In this document: positions 15,538-22,393 of the stretch, one piece after another
Position numbering within the stretch: position 1 is the stretch's first letter
Layout: each line of letters opens with the position of its first letter
Source of the DNA: a bacterium
Lineage (GTDB): Bacteria; Zhuqueibacterota; Zhuqueibacteria; Residuimicrobiales; Residuimicrobiaceae
Assembly: GCA_029554865.1 (NCBI GenBank)
Contig: JAKPUX010000351.1
Location: 1 to 45,418, forward strand
Length of the DNA: 45,418 bases
Direction of reading: 5' to 3'
Made by a program: the position numbers and the translations under genes
Notes under the pieces: model-generated
What the model was told of the DNA's origin: nothing
The model's input: the letters and a program-made list of their open reading frames with translations, nothing else
Database searches by the model: none

Positions 15538-17688
15538 ATGGGGCTCCTTGCCCTGCTCTGCAAGAAGCGCATGTATTCGAACGTGGGTAGGCTTATGAAA
15601 AGATGGTTTTTTCTCCTATTATCCGGTGTCATGCTCCTCGCTGTTCCACAGCTGCAGGCGCAGGTCACTACTTATACGGATAATTTCAACCGCACCGCCC
15701 TGGGATCCGACTGGCATGTTGACGCTGAATGGTATCAGATCGTCTCGGGTGCGCTGGATAACACCCTTACGGTGGCGAGCTGGGACTATTATGCCATCTA
15801 TCTGGCACTGACCAATCCGACCGAGGTGTCATACACCTTCATCTCCACCGGCGATTTGGAGGGTGCCAACTCGGCCGGCCACATCATGCGTTACGATCTG
15901 GTCTCTAAAAGCGGCTATTTTATCTACCGCCGCTACGGCGATTTGACCCTCCATCCTATCATCGGCGGCATCATCCAGCGCAACGCCATAACCATCGCCA
16001 GCGTAGCGCCCACTCAGCCCTATCCCAAACCGGGCGATGTCATGAAGGTGGTGGCGACCAGTGACGCCGGCGGCCACCATTTTACCCTTTATATCAACGG
16101 CCGGCTCGACGGCAAACTCACCGATGCCGCCAAGAGCTATGGCAACGGAACCACTCTTTACGGCGGCATCGCCCTCTATGGCCAGCGCGCCAACAATATC
16201 GATGATTTCACCGTCAAAGGGACGCCCCCGCCCACTCCCGTTGAGACCATCGGGGTGACCTCCCCCAACGGCAGCGAAATTCTCTATGTCGGTTCGAATC
16301 ATGCCATCACCTGGAGTTCGTCCAACGTGACCAACAACGTCAAGATTGAACTCTCCACCAACGGCGGAACTACCTATTCCCTGCTGACGACGGTGCCGCC
16401 GACCCCGGCCTCCTGGAACTGGACTGTGCCCAACACGCCCTCGACCACCTGCCGCATCCGCATCGCCGATGCAGTCGACAACGTCCCGCTGGATATCAGC
16501 AATGCCAATTTTACCATCACCACCCCTCCGGACCTCATGGAGGTGACCTCCCCCAATGGCGGCGAGGATATCTATTCCGGCACTACCATTCCGATCACCT
16601 GGACCACGACGCTTGTGGGCGGATCGGTCAAGATAGAATACTCCACCGACGGCGGCAGCACTTTCAACATCATTAACGCATCAGCTCCCAATACAGGCAG
16701 CTACAGCTGGCTGGTGCCGGCGCTGAGTTCCCCCACCTGCCGCATCCGCGTCTCGGGTGCTCCCAGCGGCGTGCCGAGCGATATGAGCAACAGCGACTTT
16801 ACCATGCATATCACCCCGCCCGATCTGACGGTGATCCGCCCGAACGGCGGCGACAACTGGCTGGTCGGCGCGCAGCAGGAGATCCAGTGGACCGGTCCGG
16901 ATGCCACGACCATGCCGGCGGTCAACATCCTGTATTCGGTCGACGGGGGCGGGACCTGGACGACAGCCGCCGCCAACGAGCTCAATGACGGCGCTTACAC
17001 CTGGACCGTCCCATACGATGTGACAACACAGGCTCTGATCCGGATCGAAGATGCCAGTGATGCCGATCCCTTCGATCAAAGCAACGCCTTCTTCTCGATC
17101 TCCACCCTGGTCAGGCTGCTGGTCAAGGACAGCAGCGGCCAGCCGGGATCCACGGGCAACAAGGTATCGATTGTGCTCGACAATCTCATCAACGTCCGCG
17201 GCCTCTCCTTCCGGGTGACCGATTCGCCCAATCTGCTCACGGCGATGACGGTGACGCCGATCAATCGCGCCCTGAGCTTCTCGGTCACCAAGGTCGACAA
17301 TGGCACTCACGTCACCATCTACATGGTTTCCATGTCCGCCGGGGTGATCACCGTCGGCAGCGGCCCGATCGCCACGATCAGCTATGACGTCTCGGCGAGC
17401 GCACCGGTGGGTGATTATGCCGAGCTCTCCCTCTCCGAGGTCACCGTCGCTGATGCCAACAGCCTGCCGGTCGTCCCCGATCTGGTCGACGGCAAGTTCT
17501 TCTTTGTGATGAAGGGGGACATCCTCGCCGACGGGGTGGTCAATGACCTCGATCTCGAGCGGGCCATCGAGCTGCTGTTGAAAACCGGAGCGCCGATGAC
17601 CCCGACCGAACTCCTCTGCGGGGATCTCGATGCGGACGGGGATTTTGACCTCATCGATTTCATGAACATTTGGGAAATGATCTATTGA
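15538..17688 (+). CDS. Secreted LamG-like / triple-repeat / cohesin-like / dockerin protein, no sorting domain
   Basis: A 716-residue paralogue of the preceding protein with three rather than two KNH-like repeats. Order: signal peptide ending AQLQ-type at about 42, LamG-like domain (YTDNFNRTALGSDW to NNIDDFTVKG), three repeats opening TSPNGSE, TSPNGGED and RPNGGDNW, cohesin-like domain (GLSFRVTD, NRALSFSV, GSGPIATISYDV) and a dockerin-like pair (loops from about 661 and 696). The first loop, DILADGVVNDLD, lacks an acidic residue at position 3 and may bind calcium weakly. The start is uncertain: ATG 15538 has a good GGAGAGG but gives a long n-region, while ATG 15595 gives a classic signal peptide (MKRWFFLLLSG) with a weak site. 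It starts 15 bases after its neighbour ends. Confidence 0.83.
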   Translation: MGLLALLCKKRMYSNVGRLMKRWFFLLLSGVMLLAVPQLQAQVTTYTDNFNRTALGSDWHVDAEWYQIVSGALDNTLTVASWDYYAIYLALTNPTEVSYTFISTGDLEGANSAGHIMRYDLVSKSGYFIYRRYGDLTLHPIIGGIIQRNAITIASVAPTQPYPKPGDVMKVVATSDAGGHHFTLYINGRLDGKLTDAAKSYGNGTTLYGGIALYGQRANNIDDFTVKGTPPPTPVETIGVTSPNGSEILYVGSNHAITWSSSNVTNNVKIELSTNGGTTYSLLTTVPPTPASWNWTVPNTPSTTCRIRIADAVDNVPLDISNANFTITTPPDLMEVTSPNGGEDIYSGTTIPITWTTTLVGGSVKIEYSTDGGSTFNIINASAPNTGSYSWLVPALSSPTCRIRVSGAPSGVPSDMSNSDFTMHITPPDLTVIRPNGGDNWLVGAQQEIQWTGPDATTMPAVNILYSVDGGGTWTTAAANELNDGAYTWTVPYDVTTQALIRIEDASDADPFDQSNAFFSISTLVRLLVKDSSGQPGSTGNKVSIVLDNLINVRGLSFRVTDSPNLLTAMTVTPINRALSFSVTKVDNGTHVTIYMVSMSAGVITVGSGPIATISYDVSASAPVGDYAELSLSEVTVADANSLPVVPDLVDGKFFFVMKGDILADGVVNDLDLERAIELLLKTGAPMTPTELLCGDLDADGDFDLIDFMNIWEMIY

Positions 17689-17713
17689 GCGTCTATTTTC
17701 GGCAGGACAGGAT

Positions 17714-18505
17714 ATGAAAGCATGGATGAGGATGGGATTGGGGCTGGTTTTCGGCCTCGTCTCGCTCTCCGCAGCGGCTGAGGCGGTTCTTCAGCTTGGC
17801 CAGGGCGGAGGCCAGGTCGGCAGTCAGCATAATGTCGTCCAGATCAGCATGGCCAACGATACGACGGTCATCGCCCTGCAGCTGGAAATCGCCGACGTGC
17901 CTGATTTCATCAAACCAGATTCAGTCTGGACGGCGGATCGTTCCGCGGGGTTCACGGTGGCCTGGCACGAGGATTCCCTGAGCGTGCTGCACATCCTCGT
18001 TTTGACTCTGGACAAGAGCGCTGCCATAGAACCGGGCAGCGGGCCTGTCCTCAATATTGGCTACACCGTCCTGCCGGGCGCGGAGAGCTTTAACGCCATC
18101 GACATCATCTTTTACGCCCAGCCGAAAGTGATTGCACCCGGCTCCGTCCGGGTGCCCGCGCTTTCCATAGCTGGCAAGTTCACCGTCGGCGGCACAGCTG
18201 TCGAAAGCAGGGGAGGGCAGCAGCCGGTTCGCTTTGGGCTGGAACAGAACTTTCCCAATCCCTTCAATCCCAGCACGCGGATCGTTTTTCATTTGCCGGG
18301 AAACGGGCATGCCCTGCTGGAGGTCTATAATGTGCTGGGTCAGATGATCAGAACCCTGGTCGATGGCGAGCTGGCGGCCGGGCCGCACGAGGCGATCTGG
18401 GATGGCCTCACCGACCGGGGGGGGCAGGCAGCCGGAGGGATCTATTTCTACCGTCTGCGTTCGGGCGGCCAATCCGAGTACAGACGTATGGCCTACATGC
18501 GCTGA
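17714..18505 (+). CDS. Secreted single cohesin-like domain protein with T9SS sorting domain
   Basis: A 263-residue protein. Residues 1-23 are a signal peptide (MKAWMRMG and a hydrophobic run to SAAAEA). About 25-160 form one cohesin-like domain with the operon's shared pattern: NVVQISMAND, VIALQLEI, ADRSAGFTVAW and EPGSGPVLNIGYTV. About 174-263 are a T9SS-type sorting domain (FGLEQNFPNPFNPSTRIVF, then LLEVYNVLGQMIRTLVDG, ending GGIYFYRLRSGG). It has no dockerin. This makes it the simplest candidate surface receptor for dockerin-bearing partners made by the two preceding genes; that role is inference. AGGACAGGAT precedes the ATG, 25 bases after the upstream stop. Last gene of the operon, followed by terminators. 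Confidence 0.85.
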   Translation: MKAWMRMGLGLVFGLVSLSAAAEAVLQLGQGGGQVGSQHNVVQISMANDTTVIALQLEIADVPDFIKPDSVWTADRSAGFTVAWHEDSLSVLHILVLTLDKSAAIEPGSGPVLNIGYTVLPGAESFNAIDIIFYAQPKVIAPGSVRVPALSIAGKFTVGGTAVESRGGQQPVRFGLEQNFPNPFNPSTRIVFHLPGNGHALLEVYNVLGQMIRTLVDGELAAGPHEAIWDGLTDRGGQAAGGIYFYRLRSGGQSEYRRMAYMR

Positions 18506-18517
18506 AGGTATGAACAT

Positions 18518-18567
18518 GGCGCGTTCGCGGGTTTCTTCACGGGTATGACGGCGTGAGGGAACGCGCC
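18518..18567 (+). terminator. Upstream hairpin of a possible double terminator
   Basis: GGCGCGTTC (18518-18526) pairs with GAACGCGCC (18559-18567), with TTCAC/GTGAG pairing possible inside the loop, followed by TCTTTTC. Weaker than the terminator just downstream. Confidence 0.45.
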
Positions 18568-18576
18568 TCTTTTCAA

Positions 18577-18603
18577 GCCGCAGGGTTTCCTGCGGCTTTT
18601 TTT
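18577..18603 (+). terminator. Rho-independent terminator of the surface operon
   Basis: GCCGCAGG (18577-18584) pairs with CCTGCGGC (18589-18596) around GTTT, followed by seven T (18597-18603). It closes the four-gene operon. Confidence 0.92.
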
Positions 18604-18615
18604 ATGGGCAGAACG

Positions 18616-19185
18616 CTATTTCTTTTTGATGACCGCGCGCCAGCCGGTGGGGGGCTGAAGGGTGGGGCGATAGAACTTGCTGACGCTGCCGGCCTGCTCG
18701 GTGATATAAAAGGCCTGGGGTGAGATCTTTTTCACCAGGGTGAGAACGTCCTGCAGCTCTTTGCGCGGGAAGACCACGACCAGCATGCTGACGGGGCCGT
18801 TAAGACCTTCGCCCGGAAAGGAGGTCACCGCATAGCCCGCGGCGCGCAGAAGCTCGGCGATCCGGTCTCCTTCCTCGGCGCTGATGACGCGCAGTACGGT
18901 GTTGCCAAAGGCGATGCGGCGCTCAAGCAGGATGCCGACGACATTGCCGGTGGAAAATCCGGCTGCATAAAAGACCGTGAGGATGGGCTGGGCCGAGACC
19001 TCGGCCAGGACCTTGGCGACGACAAGGAGCCAGACGCTGACCTCAACAAAGCCAAGCATGAAGGCGATTTTGGTCCGGCCATGGACGATGGCGATCGTCC
19101 GCACCGTGCCGAGGGTGACGTCGGTGACGCGGGCGAGGAAAACGATAAGGCCGGTGATAAGGGTAGTCCACTCCACGACGATCAT
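18616..19185 (-). CDS. UPF0316/DUF2179 membrane protein (YebE-like)
   Basis: About 190 residues. The N-terminal half holds three hydrophobic segments, with LARVTDVTLGTVRTIAIVHGR and GFVEVSVWLLVVAKVL, the signature region of UPF0316. The C-terminal half (from about residue 110) is a small alpha-beta DUF2179 domain with SMLVVVFPRKELQDVLTLV and PQAFYITE. Function is unknown; the DUF2179 fold is also found in YitT-type membrane proteins. I chose the ATG at 19185, which gives the family N-terminus, but AAAGGA is immediately adjacent, so a GTG at 19176 is an alternative start. The frame also extends to a GTG at 19218 without support. It follows the C69 peptidase in the same direction, 72 bases downstream. 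Confidence 0.85.
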   Translation of the reverse strand: MIVVEWTTLITGLIVFLARVTDVTLGTVRTIAIVHGRTKIAFMLGFVEVSVWLLVVAKVLAEVSAQPILTVFYAAGFSTGNVVGILLERRIAFGNTVLRVISAEEGDRIAELLRAAGYAVTSFPGEGLNGPVSMLVVVFPRKELQDVLTLVKKISPQAFYITEQAGSVSKFYRPTLQPPTGWRAVIKKK

Positions 19186-19257
19186 TCCTTTCCATAGAGG
19201 GGGCCCGGGGCCCGGCACCCGCAGGCGCCGGGCTTTCCAGGCGGACCAGTCCGGAGC

Positions 19258-20871
19258 CTATTTCTGCGGCCAGGGAATCTCTTTATAGCGCTCTCCGGTC
19301 TGACCGGCGATGGTCCGGTACCAGGCTTCAGGATAGGGCGGGTGCTGCACGCCGCCGTGTTCATCCCGAAGATTGCCGTCGAGAAATTTCCAGATCAGGA
19401 ATTCCCCCAGTTTTTTCCAGCGTGCGACGGTCTCCTCGCCGGCGCTGACCGAAAAGCCGCTCAGGTAATCTCGCGCCTGCTGGGGTGAGGTCTTGTATAG
19501 GGCCAGCGCGGCGCGATCGATCTGCGGGACCTGGGCGATGAAACGTCCCTCGAGCTCGCGCTGCACAATCTGGACCTCCTTGATCATGTCGCTGTAGCGG
19601 GAATAGGTATAATTGGAGACAAAGTTGAAAACCCAGAAAGCCGAGTTCCAGGAGAAGGCGTCGAACGAGCCGGCGCCGACCGCAAAGCTGGGGGCGATGC
19701 GGTTGATGCCGCAGTACATCGGCACATAAACGGTGCAGTAGGTGTCGTCGACGCCGAACCAGAGGATGCCCCCGATGGGGTCGGGCAGCGCGGCGCGGGA
19801 CTGGGCGACGAAGGAAAAGCCGGTCTGCTGGGTCGAGGTGGCGCGCTCATGAAAATATTTGACGCTGTCCACCTTCCATTCCATCGGCCGCCAGCGATAG
19901 GGGAGGCCGTAGGGTCCGGCCCCGACATCCTGAGTCATGTCGAGCTCGGTGCCCTCGTAATGGTCGCGCATCAGCTCCATGACGTCGCGAACGCTCAGCT
20001 TTTTGTCCGGCTTGATCCAGAGGGGAAAAGGGGTGCTGCCGGGGATGCCGCGGGCATAGTCGCTGGGCAGTTTGAGCGAGGGGGCGGCGCGACGGAAGCC
20101 GGCCCAAACCCGCGCCTCACAGAAGCGAAGGGCGCCGAAATCGAGCGGGGCGTAGGTGTCGGCGAAGCTGAACTCCTTGTCCGAACCTTTGTAGTAACCC
20201 TTTTCCCGCGCGAAGGAGATGACATCCCTGGCGTAGAGAGAGTTCTGGGGGTCGTTGAGCGGGAACTGGCGGATGCGCGCCTGGTTGGCGTGGCCGCAGA
20301 TGTAGCCGTCGGGGACGCGGCGCGCCACCCAGAGGGCGCCGGGCTGGCCCTCGCCCTTGCCGATCATCTCCATGATCCAGACCTCGCGGGGGTCAGAGAT
20401 CGAAAAGGACTCGCCCCCGCTGCAGTAGCCGTATTCTTCGACCAGGCTGGTCATGACCCTGATCGCTTCGCGTGCGGTCTTGGCCCGCTGCAGGGCGAGA
20501 TACATCAGGCTGCCGTAATCGAGGCCGCCCTTGGGATTATGCAGCTCGCTGCGTCCGCCAAAGGTGGTCTCACCGATGGCGAGCTGGTGTTCGTTCATAT
20601 TGCCCACGACCGCATAGGTCTCGGCCACCTGCTTGATCTGGCCGAGGTAGCTGCCGCTGTCCCAGTCGTAGACATTGATGAGGGTTCCCTCGATATGCCT
20701 GGCGGCGGGGAGATAGAGCAGTTCGCCGTACAATGTATGGGAATCGGCCGAATAGGTGATCATGCTGGAGCTGTCCGCGGACGCCCCGGGGGTGACCATA
20801 AAATTGGTGCAGGCCTCGGCTGCACTGGTCATGATGATCAGGGAGAGGACTAGAGAGAGGAGACGCTTCAT
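19258..20871 (-). CDS. Secreted C69-family dipeptidase (PepD-like)
   Basis: A 537-residue N-terminal nucleophile hydrolase. After a signal peptide (MKRLLSLVLSLIIMTSAAEA) comes Cys21 in ACTNFMVTPGAS, the expected nucleophile, which becomes the N-terminal residue after processing. The following segments are characteristic of peptidase family C69: ITYSADSHTLYGELLYLP, NMNEHQLAIGETTFGGR, SISDPREVWIMEMIGKG and GHANQARIRQFPL. Members hydrolyse dipeptides or act on amide bonds; here the product should act outside the cytoplasmic membrane. A GGAGG lies 4-5 bases before the ATG. It starts 67 bases after the aminotransferase stop with no terminator between, so the two are likely one transcript. Confidence 0.9.
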   Translation of the reverse strand: MKRLLSLVLSLIIMTSAAEACTNFMVTPGASADSSSMITYSADSHTLYGELLYLPAARHIEGTLINVYDWDSGSYLGQIKQVAETYAVVGNMNEHQLAIGETTFGGRSELHNPKGGLDYGSLMYLALQRAKTAREAIRVMTSLVEEYGYCSGGESFSISDPREVWIMEMIGKGEGQPGALWVARRVPDGYICGHANQARIRQFPLNDPQNSLYARDVISFAREKGYYKGSDKEFSFADTYAPLDFGALRFCEARVWAGFRRAAPSLKLPSDYARGIPGSTPFPLWIKPDKKLSVRDVMELMRDHYEGTELDMTQDVGAGPYGLPYRWRPMEWKVDSVKYFHERATSTQQTGFSFVAQSRAALPDPIGGILWFGVDDTYCTVYVPMYCGINRIAPSFAVGAGSFDAFSWNSAFWVFNFVSNYTYSRYSDMIKEVQIVQRELEGRFIAQVPQIDRAALALYKTSPQQARDYLSGFSVSAGEETVARWKKLGEFLIWKFLDGNLRDEHGGVQHPPYPEAWYRTIAGQTGERYKEIPWPQK

Positions 20872-20937
20872 TGAACCTCCGGATGTGACGGATGGATTAT
20901 GAGTATGCCGGGCGGCGGTGATGCTGTTCCGGCTGGT

Positions 20938-22122
20938 CTAAAAGCCTTCCTGGATGGTGTCGCCGATGATCTTGATGCCGCGTTCGATCTCCTCTTCCGA
21001 GGACATGGTATAGTTGAGGCGCATGGTCTCCAGACCATCGCCTTCGCAGGGGAAGAAGAATTTTCCGGGCACGAAAGCAGCCTTGCGCTCTATGCATTTC
21101 CAGTAGAGTTTTTCGGCATCGGTGCCTTTGGGCCCCTCTACCCAGATGAACATGCCGCCCTCCGGTTTGTTATAGTGCCATTCCCTGGGGAAATAGCGGT
21201 CGAGCGCATTGAGCATGACCTCCTGTTTCGGCTTGTAGAGGTCGATGATCTTGGGAATCTGCTTCTCGAGATATCCTCCGAGCAGATACTCAGCGGCCAT
21301 GGCCTGATTGAAGGTACTGGTATTGAGGTCGACCCCCTGTTTGGCGAGCACCAGCCATTTTCTCACCGGCTCTGGCGCCACGCAGATGCCAATGCGCAGA
21401 CCCGGGGCGAAGACCTTGGAGAGGGTGGTGGTGTAGACGGTGCGCTCGGGAATCAGGGAGTACATGGTCGGCAGGGCTTCGCCGCGGTAGCGCAGATCGC
21501 TGTAGGGATCATCCTCGCAGAGCAGGACGTCATATTTGTCAAGAAGTTCGGCGATCTGATGGCGGCGGGCAACGCCGAGAGAGCGGCCGGTCGGATTCTG
21601 GAAGGTCGGCACGAGGTAGACGAATTTGACTGCATGAGCGGCAAGGATGCGTTCGAGGGCGTCGGGGAGGATACCCTCATCGTCCATGGCGGCGCAGACA
21701 TAGCGTGGTCCATAGGGATTGAAGGCGGAGAGGGCGCCCAGGTAGGTTGGGCCTTCAACCGCGACCGCATCGCCGGGGGTGATGAGCACCTTGCCGAGGG
21801 CGTCGAGCAGCCCCTGAGATCCGCTGGTGATGCAGATGCCGGCGGCGGTGGTCTCGATCCCTTTTTGGGCCAGGTAGGGGACCAGGGCCTCGCGCAGGGG
21901 GAGAAAGCCCTCGGTCATGTCGTACTGCAGGGCCTTGGTGCCGTATTTTTCCAGCACTGCGGTGCTCAATTGTTTGATGACCTCGAAGGGATAACTCTGG
22001 GGGGCAGGATATCCGCCGGCCAGGGAGATCATCCCGGGCTGGCCGACAACCTTGAGAATTTCGCGGATGATGTTGGCGCCCATAGTGCTGGTGCGGTCGG
22101 CGAACAGGGTTTCATACTTCAT
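20938..22122 (-). CDS. PLP-dependent class I/II aminotransferase (2-aminoadipate/aromatic type)
   Basis: A 394-residue fold-type I aminotransferase of the LysN/MocR-like group but without a DNA-binding domain. Motifs: ISLAGGYPAPQSYP near the start, ALQYDMTEGFLPLREAL, ITSGSQGLLDALGKVLITPGD, then VPTFQNPTGRSL with the Asn contact and CEDDPYSDLRY with the Asp that pairs with the PLP ring. TLSKVFAPGLRIGI carries the Schiff-base Lys236. Members transaminate 2-aminoadipate, aromatic or branched amino acids with 2-oxoglutarate; the donor cannot be fixed here. GGAGA lies 8 bases before the ATG. A good promoter (22266-22294) stands upstream, leaving a leader of about 135 bases. Downstream is the C69 dipeptidase, which suggests peptide and amino-acid use. 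Confidence 0.9.
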   Translation of the reverse strand: MKYETLFADRTSTMGANIIREILKVVGQPGMISLAGGYPAPQSYPFEVIKQLSTAVLEKYGTKALQYDMTEGFLPLREALVPYLAQKGIETTAAGICITSGSQGLLDALGKVLITPGDAVAVEGPTYLGALSAFNPYGPRYVCAAMDDEGILPDALERILAAHAVKFVYLVPTFQNPTGRSLGVARRHQIAELLDKYDVLLCEDDPYSDLRYRGEALPTMYSLIPERTVYTTTLSKVFAPGLRIGICVAPEPVRKWLVLAKQGVDLNTSTFNQAMAAEYLLGGYLEKQIPKIIDLYKPKQEVMLNALDRYFPREWHYNKPEGGMFIWVEGPKGTDAEKLYWKCIERKAAFVPGKFFFPCEGDGLETMRLNYTMSSEEEIERGIKIIGDTIQEGF

Positions 22123-22265
22123 GACAGAGTCTCCATGTTAGGCTGCATGGGCCAGAGTATGTGGACGGTACGGTAGAGCGAAAGAGAATGGATGTGGACA
22201 AGGGGGATGGAACCGGACTGGTTTGAGTGAAAAGGCATGACAGGCACCCTTTGGTTTGGTTCCTG

Positions 22266-22294
22266 AACATAGCCAAAATTATGGTGATTATCAA
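22266..22294 (-). promoter_or_regulatory. Candidate promoter for the aminotransferase-dipeptidase transcript
   Basis: On the minus strand TTGATA (22289-22294), 17-base spacer, TATGTT (22266-22271). Five and four of six consensus matches. It lies in the divergent gap before pbpC. Confidence 0.5.
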
Positions 22295-22393
22295 GCAAAA
22301 ACAGCAAGGCTTCCGGAGGCCAGCCAATTTGGTTCTTTGTTTGCCGCTCCATTTTTGTTACATTTAGCCTGAATTTGACTCCCATGGAAGGCG

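Noticed and set aside
13744-17688. Repeats as a possible CRISPR or transposon signature
   Set aside because: The repeated blocks are in-frame protein domains of about 90 residues, not short direct repeats with spacers or terminal inverted repeats.
17963-17977. Second sigma-54-like site, TGGCACG-AGGA-TTCC
   Set aside because: The -12 element lacks the invariant GC and it lies inside the coding sequence of the gene at 17714.
19210-19233. GC-rich hairpin between the C69 dipeptidase and UPF0316 genes
   Set aside because: GCCCGGC/GCCGGGC forms a stem but no T-run follows on either strand, so I do not call it a terminator.
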